Source: Cercophora sp. LCS_1 (taxonomy: Eukaryota > Ascomycota > Sordariomycetes > Sordariales > Lasiosphaeriaceae). From it: DNA of 18,778 nt. The stretch spans positions 1-18,778 of the forward strand of contig JAPZLL010000098.1 in NCBI GenBank assembly GCA_036250225.1. Direction: 5' to 3'. The position numbers and the translations under genes were made by a program. The notes under the pieces are model-generated. The model was not told the origin of the DNA. It did not search any database and worked only from the letters and a program-made list of their open reading frames with translations. The first letter of the stretch is position 1. The number at the start of each line of letters is the position of its first letter. Shown piece by piece: positions 1 to 11,304 of the stretch.

Positions 1-93
1 GTTCTTGAGCACCGCTCAGTGAGACCCATCGTCCGGGACCTTGGAGTCTACGATCTGCTTGACAGTGTATCACCCCTTCGAGAGTTGTACTAG
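1..93 (+). CDS. Possible 3' end of an unidentified reading frame (partial)
   Basis: Frame 1 is open from the window edge to a TAG at 91-93 and encodes 30 residues of mixed, protein-like composition (for example RPIVRDLGVYDLL). I do not recognise the family. The same frame stays open for a further 34 codons after the TAG, to a TAA at 196-198, close to where the AT-rich array begins. The TAG differs from a glutamine codon by one C-to-T change in CpA context, the preferred RIP change, so this could be a decayed frame rather than a true C-terminus. Ninety bases are too few to separate coding from chance. It may be a gene, a transposon relic or nothing. Confidence 0.25.
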   Translation, partial: VLEHRSVRPIVRDLGVYDLLDSVSPLRELY

Positions 94-202
94 CCTTCAT
101 TCAGTCACCTTGCACCCACCCTATCTAGAGCATTGGACCCTGTCCGCTCTTACGATCTGTCTTTACCAGGCTCACCTCGGTGTACCTGGAGCAGGCCGTA
201 AC
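94..202. other. Non-repetitive left flank of the satellite array
   Basis: This stretch has balanced base composition and none of the satellite motifs. The change to array sequence is abrupt at about 203, where the sequence becomes TCATTATAAGATTGG, an internal part of repeat unit A. I see no transposon end or target-site duplication at the junction. Confidence 0.5.
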
Positions 203-2146
203 ATCATTATAAGATTGGATCTATGCGCAGGAAAGTATTATGCAGTGCAGTAATATAATTAGCAAAACACTAAAAATCTTTGCGAAATTGAATATATATA
301 TATAGGAAAATATTATAGTGTAATAATACAATAGATTGCACAGTCTCCGAACGGGGAAGATATTATACAGTGCAGTAATATAATAGATTGTATAGTTTTT
401 AAGCACATAATAAAATATCAAAAATTATTGTGAGATTAGATATACATACAGGAAAACATTATATATACAGTAGTATAATAAATTATACATTTTTAATCGG
501 GGAGGGCATTATACAGTACAATAGTATAATAAATTATACAGTTTTTAGGCGGGGAGGGTATAAAACACTAAAAATCATTATGAGATTAATACGCGCGCAG
601 GAAAATATTATATAATGTAATAGTATAATAAATTGTATAGTTTTCAAGCGGGTAACAAAATACCAAAAATTATTGCGAAATTGGGCTCGCATATAGAAAA
701 GCATTATATAGTACAATAATACAATAAATTATATAATTTTAAGTGTGGAAGGCATTATACAGCGCAGTAATATAATAGATTATGAAATTTAAGGTGGGGA
801 GGGCATTACATAGCGAAACAACACAATAGATTATATAAGAAAATACTAAAAATTATTGTGAGATTAAATATATGTGCGGGAAAATATTATATAGCACAGC
901 AATACAATAGATTACACAGTTTTTAGGTGGGGAGGGCATAAAATACTAAAAATTATTGCGAGATTGGTATATGCGCAGGAAAGTATTATATAGCGCAGTA
1001 GCAGAATAGATTGTACAGTTTTCAGGCGGGCAGTAAAATGCCAAAAATCATTCCGAAATAGGACACGTATATAGAAAAGCATTATATAGCGTAATAATAT
1101 AATAGATTGTACAGTTTTTAATATAATAGATTGTATAATTTTTAGGCGGGTAGCAAAATATTAAAAATTAATGCAAAATTAAATATACGCGTGGAAAAAC
1201 ATTATATAGTGCAGTAGTACAACAAATTATACAGTTTTTAGTATAATAAATTGTATAGTTTTTAAGTGGGTAGCAAAATATTAAGAATTGTTGTAAGATT
1301 GGACACGCGTGCGAGAAAGCATTATATAGTGCAGTAATACAATAAATTATATAGTTTTTAGGTGAGGAGGATATTATATAATATAGTAATATAATACATT
1401 ATATAATTTTTAAGCGGGCAGTAAAATATCAAAGATTATTATAAAATTGAATATACGCCCGGGAAAACATTACAACACAGTAATACAATAAATTACATAG
1501 TTTTCAATACAATAGATTATACAGTTTTCAGGTGGGGAGGGAATTATATAATACAGCAATACAATAGATTATCCAGTTTTCGAGCAGGAAGGGCATTATA
1601 TAGCGCAATAATACAGCAGTACATAGATTATACAGTTTTCAGGCGGGGAGGGCATTATACAGCATAGTAATATAATAAATTATATAGTTTTTAAATGGAA
1701 AGGGCATTATATAGCGCAGTAATACAATAGATTATATAGTTTTTAAGCGGAAAATATTATATAATACAGCAATACAATAGATTATATAGTTGTCAGGCGG
1801 GGAGGGTATAAAATACTAAAAATCATTGCGAGATTGGATATACGCGCGGGGAAGTATTATACAGTGCAGTAATATAATAATTATATAGTTTTAGGCAGGG
1901 AGGGCATATAGCACAATAGCGCAACAAATTATACAGTTTTTAATACAATAGATAACACAGTTTTTAGGCGGGGAGGGCATTATATAGTACAGTAGCACAA
2001 TAAAATATATAGTTTTTAAGTGGGGAGGGTTATAGGGCGGGCAGCAAAATACCAAAAATCATTACGAGATTGAATATACATATAGGAAAACATTATATAG
2101 CACAGTAATACAATGAATTATATAATTTTTAAGATAATAGATTATA
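203..2146. repeat. Array block 1: mixed A and B units
   Basis: A units and B units alternate irregularly, with several 24-bp tail duplications (for example near 1110, 1240 and 1500). B units dominate from about 1530 to 2000. The block starts inside an A unit, at about unit position 23. No gene or non-satellite insertion is visible. Confidence 0.7.
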
Positions 2147-3240
2147 TAGTTTTTAGGCAGGCAGCAAAATATTAAAAATCATTGCGAAATTGGGCTCACG
2201 CGTAGGAAAACATTATAGAGTGCGGTTATACAATAGATTATATAATTTTTAGGCGGGCAATAAAATATTAAAAATTATTGCAAAATTGGGCTTATATATA
2301 GGAAAATATTATACAGCGCGGCTATATAATAGATTGTATAGTTTTTAAGCGAGCAGTAAAATACCAAAAATTATTGCAAAATTGGGCTCATATATAGGAA
2401 AGTATTATATAGTGCAATAATATAGATTGTACAATTTTTAGGTAGGGAGGGCATTATATATCGCAATAGTATAATAGATTGTATAGTTTTCAAGTGGGGA
2501 GGGTTATAGGGCGGGCACCAATTGTATAGTTTTTAGGTGGGGAGGGTATAAAATATTAAAAATCATTATAAAATTGGAAATACGTGCGGAAAAGCATTAT
2601 ATAGCATAGTAGTATAATAGATTATATAATTTTCAAGCAAATAATAAAATACTAAAAATTATTGTAAAATTGAGCTGATACGCAGGAAAACTTTATATAA
2701 TACAGCTATATAATAAATTATATAGTTTTTAGGCAAATAATAAAATCCGAAAAATTATTGCAAGATTGGGCTTATATATAGGAAAACATTATATAATAAA
2801 ATAGTATAGATTATACAATTTTTAGGTAAGGAGGGCATTATACAATACAATAATATAATAAATTATATAATTTTCGAGTAGGGAGGGTTATAGGGCGGGT
2901 ACCAATTATATAGTTTTTAGGCAGGGAGGGCATAAAATACCAAAAGTCATTGCGAGATCGAATACGTGCGCAGGGAAACATTACACAATATAGTAATATA
3001 AAAGATTATATAGTTTTTAGGCAAGTAACAAAATATTAAAAATTATTGTGAAATTGGGATTATATATAGAAAAGTATTATATAGTGCGGCTATATAATAG
3101 ATTGCATAGTTTTTAAGCGGGCAGTAAAATATCAAAAATTATTACAAAATTGGGCTTACATATATGAAAGTATTATATAGTATAATAATACAGATTATAT
3201 AGTTTTTAGGCAGGGAGGGCATTATACAGTACAGTAATCC
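2147..3240. repeat. Array block 2: A2 subfamily runs and transition cassettes
   Basis: Here many A units carry the A2 markers TTGGGCTTATATATAGG and a tail reading GCGGCTATATAATAG in place of GCAGTAATACAATAG. Runs of A2 end in a shortened unit (CAATAATATAGATTG), followed by a B unit and the junction GGGTTATAGGGCGGGCACC (about 2500-2520) or its variant ending GGGTACC (about 2887-2902). The same succession recurs at about 11280-11400, so it is an ordered cassette. Confidence 0.65.
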
Positions 3241-3296
3241 AAACAGATTGCACAGTTTTTAAATTTGTAGTAGTATAATAGGTTGTATAGTTTTCG

Positions 3297-4297
3297 AGTG
3301 AGGAGGGCATTATATAATAAAATACTAAAAATTATTGCGAGATTAGACATACGCGCGGGAAAACATTATATACTATAGTAATACAGTAGATTGTATAGTT
3401 TTTAGGCGGGTAATAAAATATCAAAAATTATTGCGAAATTGGATATACGCGCAGGAAAATATTATATATACAGTAGTATAATAGATTGTATAATTTTTGA
3501 GTGAGGAGGGCATTATATAATAAAATATTAAGAATTATTGCGAAATCGAATATACGTGTGGAAAACATTATATAGTATAGTAGTATAGCAGATTATACAG
3601 TTTTTAAGCAAGTAACGGAATATTGGGAATTATTGTAAGATTGGACACACACACAGGAAAATATTATATTTGTAGTAGTATAACAAATTATATAGTTTTT
3701 AAATAAGGAGGATATTATATAGCAAAATATTAAAAATTATTGTGAGATTGGATACGCATGCGGGAAAGTATTATATAGTATAATATATTATACACTTTTT
3801 AAGCAGGCAATAAAATACTAAAAATTATTGCAAAATTGAATATATGTACAGGAAAACATTATAAAGTAATATAATAGATTATATAGTTTTTGAGTAAAAA
3901 GGGCATTTTATAGCAAAATACTAAAAATTATTGCGAGATCGGACATATATGCGGGAAAGTATTATATAGTGCAATAGTACAATAGATTATATAGTTTTTA
4001 AGCGGGTAATAAAATACTAAAAATTATTGCGAGATTAAATATGCATGTAGGAAAACATTATATATACAGTAGTATAATAGATTGTATAGTTTTTAAGTGA
4101 GGAGGGCATTATATAGTAAAATACTAAAAATTATTGCAAGATTGAATATATGCGCAGAAAAATATTATATAGTGCAGTAGTATAATAGAATATATAGTTT
4201 TAGGCAGGTAACAAAATACTAAAAATTATTGCGAGATTGGACACACGCGTAAGAAAATATTATACATGCGGTAATATAACAAATTATACAGTTTTTA
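3297..4297. repeat. Higher-order repeat, about 203 bp, five copies
   Basis: Unit starts, taken at the GGC-equivalent after each T-run, fall at 3297, 3405, 3500, 3607, 3702, 3802, 3893, 4001, 4096, 4203 and 4298. The spacings alternate between about 108 bp and about 95 bp, giving dimers of 203, 202, 191, 203 and 202 bp. The 108-bp member is a fusion in which a B head (GGAGGGCATTATATA) runs straight into an A body (AAAATACTAAAAATTATTG). Two of the 95-bp members (about 3460 and 4055) carry the diagnostic tail TATATATACAGTAGTATAAT. The alternation shows that dimers were amplified as blocks. Confidence 0.75.
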
Positions 4298-4460
4298 GGT
4301 GGAGAAGGTATAAAATACTAAGAATTATTGCAAAATTGAGTACGCATATAAAAAGGCATTATGTAGTGTAATAACACAATAAATTGTATAATTTTCAGGC
4401 GGGCAGCAAAATACTAAAAATATTGCAAAATTGGAAATGCGCGTAGGAAAACATTATATA

Positions 4461-4535
4461 ACAAATAAAATACTGGGAACAAATTAAATAGAAAAACAGT
4501 CTATTGGGATACATCTATAATACCCGGGCGTAGTA
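4461..4535 (+). repeat. E module, copy 1
   Basis: This is an insert of about 75 bp unrelated to units A and B. It has the ordered landmarks ACAAATAAAATACTGGGAAC, AAATTAAATAG, ACAGTCTATTGGGA and CCCGGGCGTAGTA. It follows the ACATTATATA of an A-unit tail and is followed directly by a new A head (GGCAACAAAATACC), so it replaces the end of an A unit. Confidence 0.75.
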
Positions 4536-5578
4536 GGCAACAAAATACCAAAAATTATTGCAAGATTGGACACACATATAAAAAAGCATTATATAGTATA
4601 GCAACACAACAGATTATATAGTTTTTAAGTGGGAGGGCATAAAATACCAAAAATCATTATGAGATTGAATACACACATAAAAAAACATTATATAGCGCAG
4701 TAGTATACTAGATTACACAGTTTTCAAGCAGATAATAAAATACCAAAAATTATTGCCAGATTGGAATTGCGCGCAAAAAGCATTATGCAATAGCACAATA
4801 AATTGCACAGGTTTTCGTATAATGGATTATATAGTTTTTAGGTGGAAAAACATTATATAATACAGTAATATAATAGATTGTACAGTTTTCAGTACAATAG
4901 ATTATATAGTTTTTAGGCGGGCAACAAAATACAAAAAATTATTGCAAAATTGGGCACGCGTGCGGGAAAACATTATATAGTACAGTATTACAACAAATTA
5001 TATAGTTTTCAAGCAGGGAGGGCATTATACAGTATAGCAGTACAATAGATTGCACAGTTTTTAACACAATAGATTATATAGTTTTTAGGCGGGGAGGGCA
5101 TTATACAGTGCAGTAATATAATAGATTATATAATTTTTAAGTAGGCAGTAAAATACTAAAAAGTATTGCAAAATTAAATATACGCACGGGAAAATATTAT
5201 ATAATGCAATAGCACAATAGATTATATAATTTTTACAAAATACCAAATATTATTATAAAATTGAGTTTACGCGCAGGAAAACATTATATAGTACAATAGT
5301 ACAATAAATTATATAATTTTTAAGTGGGCAATAAAATATCAAAAATTATTGTAAAATTGGATTCATACGCAGGAAAATATTACACAGCGCAGCAATACAA
5401 TAGATTATATAGTTTTTAGGCGGATAGCAAAATATTAAAAATCATTGTAAAATTAAATATACGAGCAGGAATGTATTATACAGTACAGCAGTACAATAGA
5501 TTATATAGTTTTCACGTGGGCAGTAAAATACTAAAAATCATTATAAAATTGGACACGGGCGCGGGGAAACATTATACA

Positions 5579-5652
5579 ACAAACAAAATGCTGGGAACAA
5601 ATTAAGCAGAAAAACAGTCTATTGGGACGCATCTGCAATTCTGGACATAATA
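5579..5652 (+). repeat. E module, copy 2
   Basis: Same landmarks and order as the copy at 4461: ACAAACAAAATGCTGGGAAC, AAATTAAGCAG, ACAGTCTATTGGGA, then CTGGACATAATA before a new A head. It differs from the first copy mostly by transitions and keeps more GC (ATGCTGGG, AAGCAG, CTGCAATT). Confidence 0.75.
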
Positions 5653-6047
5653 GGCAATAAAATATTAAAAATTATTACAAAATTAAGTATATATGCGGGA
5701 AAATATTACATAACACAATAATACAACAAATTGCACAGTTTTTAATACAATAAATTATACAGTTTTCAATACAACAGATTATATAATTTTCAAGCGGGCA
5801 ACAAAATATCAAAAATTATGATAAAATTGAATACGCGCACAGAAATACATTATATAATACAGCAATACAATAAATTACATAGTTTGAGGCGGGCAATAAA
5901 ATACTAAAAATCATTAAAAAATTAAACACGTATATAGAAACGTATTATACAATATAATAATATAATAAATTATACAGTTTTTAAGTGGATAACAAAATAC
6001 TAAAAATTATTGCAAAATTAAATATGTATGCGGGGAAATATTATACA

Positions 6048-6121
6048 ACAAATAAAATACCAGGAATAGATTAAGTAGAGAAATAGTCTATTGGGACATA
6101 TTTATAATACTGGGTATAATA
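6048..6121 (+). repeat. E module, copy 3
   Basis: Landmarks are ACAAATAAAATACCAGGAA, TAGATTAAGTAG, ATAGTCTATTGGGA and CTGGGTATAATA, followed by an A head (GGTAGCAAAATAC). It sits in the same context as the two earlier copies, after a truncated A tail. Confidence 0.7.
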
Positions 6122-6595
6122 GGTAGCAAAATACAAAAAATCATTATAAAATTGGACACGCGCGCGGGAAAGCATTATACAATGTAATAATATAACAGAT
6201 TATATAATTTTCAATACAATAGATTGTATGGTTTTCAACATAATAATTTACACAATTTTCAGGTGGGCAGCAAAACACCAAAAATCATTATAAAATTGGA
6301 TATATGTGCAGGAAAGCATTATATAGTGTAGTAGCACAATAGATTGTATAGTTTTCAAGCGAGCAGCAAAATACAAAAAATTATTATAAAATCGGGCTCG
6401 CGCGCAGGAAAGCATTATATAGTGCAGTAATACAATAAATTGCACAATTTTAAGTGGGGAGGGCATTATATACTATAGTAATATAATAGATTGCCCGGGC
6501 AAATTAGGTAATAAAATACCAAAAATTATTATAAAATTGGATATATACGCAGGAAAGTATTATATAGTACAATAGTACAGATTATACAGTTTTTA

Positions 6596-8463
6596 GGCGG
6601 GGAACAAAATATTAAAAATCATTGCGAGATTGGTACACATACAGGAACGCATTACATATATAATAGTACAATAGATTATATAATTTTTAGGCGAGCAGAA
6701 TATTATACAGCATAGTAGTATAATTAGTAAAATATTAAAAATTATTGCAAAATTGGATATACGCGCAGGAAAGTATTATAATACAATAATATAATAAATT
6801 ATATAGTTTTTAGGTGGAAAGGGCATTATATAGTATAGTAGTATAATTAACAAAATATCAAAAAATATTGCGAAATTAAACATATATATAGAAAAACATT
6901 ATAATATAGCAGTACAATAAATTATACAATTTTTAAGCGGAGAAGGCATTATATAGTACAATAGCACAATTAACAAAATACCAAAAATTATCGTAAAATT
7001 AGATATACACACAGGAAAATATCACAGTGCAGTAACACAAGAGATTATACAGTTTTTAGGCGGGGAGGATATAAAATACCAAAAAGTATTGCAAAATTAA
7101 ATACGCGTGCAGGAAAGTATTATACATATAGCCATATAATAAATTACACAGTTTTTAGGTGGGAAAGGTATTATATAGTGTGGTAGTACAATTAATAAAA
7201 TGTTAAAAATAATTACGAAATTGGACATATATATGGGAAAGCATTACAATACAGCAATACAATAGATTATATAATTTTCAGGCGGGGAGGACATTATATA
7301 GCGCAGTAGTACAATTAATAAAATACCAAAAATCATTATAAGATTAAATATACATATAGAAAAGTATTATAATATAATAGTACAATAAATTATATAGTTT
7401 TTAAGTGGGGAGGGCTTATATAGTACAGTAGCACAACTAATAAAATACCAAAAATTATTACAAAATTGGACACGTGCGTAGGAAAGTATTATAGTCCGGC
7501 AGTAAAACAGATTGCATAGTTTTTAGGCAGGGAGGGCATAAAATATCAAAAATTATTGGAAAATCGAATATATATACAAAAAAGTATTATATATACAGTA
7601 GCACAATAAATTATATAGTTTTTAGGTAGGGAGGGCATTATACAATACAGTAGTATAATTAGTAAAATACCAAAAATTATTGCAAGATTGAATATATATG
7701 CGGGAAAATATTACAGAATATAGTGATACAATAAATTATATAGTTTTTAAGCGGAGAGGGCATTATATAGTGCAATAGTACAATCAGTAAAATATTAAAG
7801 TTTATTGCGATATTGGATATATATACAGGAAAATATTACAGTATAATAATATAATAAATTATACAGTTTTTAAACAGGGAGGGTATTATACAGTATAATA
7901 GTACAACCAGTAAAATATTAAAAATCATTGCGAGATTGGACACACGCACAGGAAAATATTATAGTATAACAATACAATAAATTATACAGTTTTAAGGCAA
8001 AAAGGGCATAAATTACCAAAAATCATTACAAAATCGGATATACGCGCAGGAAAGTATTATATATACAATAGCATAATAGATTATACAGTTTTTAAGTGGG
8101 GAGGGCATTATACAACACAATAATACAATTAATAAAATACTAAAAATTATCGCAAAATTGGACACATGCACAGAAAAGCAGTACAGCACAGCAATACAAC
8201 AGATTATACAGTTTTCAGGCAGGGAGGGCATTATATAGTATAGCAGTACAACCAGCAAAATACTAAAAATCATTGCGAGATTGGACACGTATGCAGGAAA
8301 GCATTATAACGCAGTAGTACAATAAATTATATAATTTTTAAGCAGGGAGGGTATTATATAATATAACAATATAATTAATAAAATACCAAAAATTATTACG
8401 AGATTGAATACACGCACAAAAAAACATTACAATACAGCAGCACAATAGATTATATAATTTTCA
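6596..8463. repeat. Higher-order repeat, about 468 bp, four copies
   Basis: Unit starts fall at 6596, 6690, 6813, 6936, 7059, 7158, 7281, 7404, 7526, 7625, 7750, 7873, 7996, 8095, 8218, 8341 and 8464. The spacing is one short unit (94 or 99 bp) followed by three units of 122-125 bp, repeated four times, for total periods of 463, 467, 470 and 468 bp. The short unit is an A form whose tail reads like TATTATATATACAGTAG. Each 123-bp unit is B fused to A with about 25 bp lost at the joint (for example CAATTAATAAAATACC), that is 52 + 96 - 25. This is nested periodicity of the kind seen in centromeric satellites. No gene lies in it. Confidence 0.85.
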
Positions 8464-10108
8464 AGCGGGGAGGGCATTATACAGTACAGTAGTATAATAA
8501 ATTGTATAATTTTCGAGTGGGCAGTAAAATACTAAAAATTATTACAAGATTGGATATACATACGGGAAAATATTATATAGTACAGTAATACAATAGATTA
8601 TATACTTTTTGAGTAGAGAGGGCATTATATAATGCAGCAGCACAATAGATTATATAGTTTTCAGGCGGGGAGGGTATAAAACACCAAAAATCATTGCGAG
8701 ATCGGATACGTATATAGGGAAGCATAGTGCAGTAGTACAATAGATTATATAGTTTTTAATATAATAAATTGCACAGTTTTTAGGTGGGAGGGCATTATAC
8801 GGGCGGGCAGTAAAATACCAACAATTATTGCGAGATTGAGCTTATATACAGAAAAGCATTATATAGTTTAATAATACAATAAATTATACAATTTCAAGTG
8901 GGGAAGGCATTATATAGCGCAGTAGTATAATAGATTGTATAGTTTTAGGTAGGGAGGGCATTATACAATACAGCAATATAATAAATTATATAGTTTTTAA
9001 ACGAGGAGGGTATTATATAGTATAGTAGTATAATAGATTATATAGTTTTCAGGCGGGAAAGGTATAAAACACCAAAAATTATTATAAAATTGAACACGCG
9101 TGTGGGGAAATATTATACAGTACAGTAGTACAATAGATTATATAGTTTTCAGGCGGGGAGGGCATTATACAGTGCAGTAGTACAGTAGATTGCACAGTTT
9201 TCAGGCGGGGAGGGTATAAAATACCAAAAACTATTGCGAAATTGGACACGTGCAGGAAAGTATTATATATACAGCAGTATAATAGATTGCACAGTTTTCG
9301 AGTGGAGAGGGCATTATACAGTGTAGTAGCATAATAGATTGCACAGTTTTTAGGCGGGGAGGGCATAAAATACTAAAAATTATTGCGAGATTGGACATAT
9401 GCGCGGGGAAGTATTATATAGAGCAGTAGTATAATAGATTGTATAGTTTTTAGGCGGGGAAGGCATTATATAGTATAGTAGTATAATAAATTACATAATT
9501 TTTAAACGGGGAGGGCATTATACAGTATAGCAATACGATAAATTATATAGTAAAATACCAAAAATCATTATAAGATTGGACATGCGCATAGAAGAATATT
9601 ATACAATATAGTAATATAATAGATTTTACAGTTTTTGAGTAGGGAGGGCATTATATAATATAATTAAATAATAAATTATGTAGTAAAATACCAAAAATTA
9701 TTGCAAAATTAAATATACGTATAGGAAAGTATTATACAGCACAGCAATATAATAGATTATACAGTTTTTAGGCGGGGAGGGCATTATACAGTGCAGTAGT
9801 ACAATAGATTATATAATTTTCAGGTGGGGAGGGTTATAGGGCGGGCACTGAGGAATGGACTGTGAGTAATAAAATATTAAAAATTATTGCAAAATTGGAT
9901 ATATATAAAAGAAAATATTATATAATACAGCAATATAATAAACTATATAGTTTTTAGGTAGGGAGGGCATTATATAATATAGTAATACAATAGATTATAT
10001 AGTTTTTAGGCGGGGACGGCATAAAACACCAAAAATCATTGTAAGATTGGATACGCGCGCAGGGAAATATTATACAGCGCAGTAATATAATAAATTATAT
10101 AATTTTCA
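8464..10108. repeat. Array block 4: B-rich stretch with full GGCGGGGAGGG heads
   Basis: B units are frequent here and the GGCGGGGAGGG head is well preserved, for example around 9150-9380. Two units at about 9543 and 9672 show another fusion, where the tail runs straight into TAAAATACC with the T-run and GGC head missing. One F module lies at 9840. No gene is visible. Confidence 0.65.
9840..9869 (+). repeat. F module, copy 1
   Basis: About 30 bp between a B-type head (GGGTTATAG) and an A body. It reads GGCGGGCACTGAGGAATGG then ACTGTGAGTAATAAAAT. It matches only one other place in the array (10463) and is neither A, B nor E. Confidence 0.55.
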
Positions 10109-10393
10109 GGTAGGTAGCAAAGTACCAAAAATTATTGTAAGATTGGGCTTGCGCATAGGAAAACATTATACAATGCGGCTATATAATAGATTATACAGTT
10201 TTCAGGCAAACAATAAAATACCAAAAATTATTACAAAATTAAGCTTGCGTATAGAAAAGTATTATATAGTACAGCTATACAATAAATTATATAATTTTTC
10301 GGCAAGTAGCAAAATACTAAAAATTATTGCAAAATTGAGCTTACGCACAGGAAAGCATTATATAGCACAATAGTATAGATTGTACAATTTTCA
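10109..10393. repeat. Run of three A2 units (96, 96, 93 bp)
   Basis: Unit starts at 10109, 10205, 10301 and 10394. These units carry the A2 markers TTGGGCTTGCGC or AAGCTTGCG and the tail GCGGCTATATAATAG or ACAGCTATACAAT. The last unit is 3 bp shorter (CAATAGTATAGATTG) and leads into a 52-bp B unit at 10394-10445, as in the other transition cassettes. Confidence 0.75.
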
Positions 10394-10462
10394 AGCGGGG
10401 AGAGCATTATATAGCGTAGTAGTACAATAAATTATATAGTTTTTAAGCGGGGAGGGTTATAG

Positions 10463-10491
10463 AGCGGGTATTAAGGGACAGACTATGGGCA
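10463..10491 (+). repeat. F module, copy 2
   Basis: It reads AGCGGGTATTAAGGGACAG then ACTATGGGCAATAAAAT, which corresponds to copy 1 at 9840 with mostly transition differences. It follows the B unit that ends the A2 run just upstream. Confidence 0.55.
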
Positions 10492-10731
10492 ATAAAATAC
10501 CAAAAATCATTATAAGATTGGACACACGCACAGGAAAACATTATATAACACAATAATACAATAAATTACACAGTTTTTAGGTGGGGAGGGCATTATACAA
10601 TATAATAGTACAATAGATTATACAGTTTTTAAGCAGAGAGGGCATAAAACATTAAAAATCATTACGAGATTAGATACACGCATAGGGAAGCATTATACAG
10701 GATAGCAGTATAATAGATTACACAATTTTCA

Positions 10732-11304
10732 GGCAGGCAATAAAATACTAAAAATTATTATAAAATTGGGCTTATATATAGGAAAGCATTATATAGTGCA
10801 GCTATATAATAAATTACACAATTTTCAAACAGGCAATAAAATATTAAAAATTATTACAAAATTGGGCTTAGACACAGGAAAACATTATAGAGCGCAGCTA
10901 TACAACAGATTGTATAGTTTTTAAACTCGCAATAAAATACCAAAAATTATTATAAAATTAGGCTTGCGTGCAGGAAAGCATTATATAGCGCAGCTATATA
11001 ATAGATTATACAGTTTTCAAGCGGGTAGTAAAATACCAAAGATTATTGTAAAATTGGGCTTATATATAGGAAAATATTATATAGTGCAGTTATATAATAG
11101 ATTATATAGTTTTTAGGCAGGTAGCAAAATATTCAAAATTATTGCAAAATTGGGCTTGTGCCTAGGAAAATATTATATAGCGCAGCTGTACAATAAATTA
11201 TATAGTTTTTAAGTAAACAGCAAAATATTAAAAATTATTGCGAAATTGAGCTTGTATGCAGGAAAGTATTATATAGTACAATAGCACAGATTGTATAGTT
11301 TTTA
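10732..11304. repeat. Run of six A2 units with exact 96-bp phasing
   Basis: Starts are at 10732, 10828, 10924, 11020, 11116, 11212 and 11305. The first five spacings are all exactly 96 bp and the last is 93 bp. All share the A2 markers (TTGGGCTTATATATAGG type body, CAGCTATATAATAG type tail). This is the longest uniform run in the array and gives the cleanest measure of the basic period. It ends in the shortened unit, a B unit and GGGTTGCAGGGCGGGCACC. Confidence 0.8.

Larger units (their letters stand above)
4298..6595. repeat. Array block 3: A-rich, with three interspersed E modules
   Basis: Mostly A units with occasional B units and tail duplications. It is interrupted by three full E modules and, at 6492-6505, by the last bases of another (GCCCGGGC followed by AAATTAGGTA). 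No gene is visible. Confidence 0.65.

Noticed and set aside
8013..8288. Hydrophobic 91-codon minus-strand frame that looks like membrane segments
   Set aside because: It is the antisense of the 123-bp units, with a 41-residue period. The hydrophobicity follows from TA-rich codons (Ile, Leu, Tyr).
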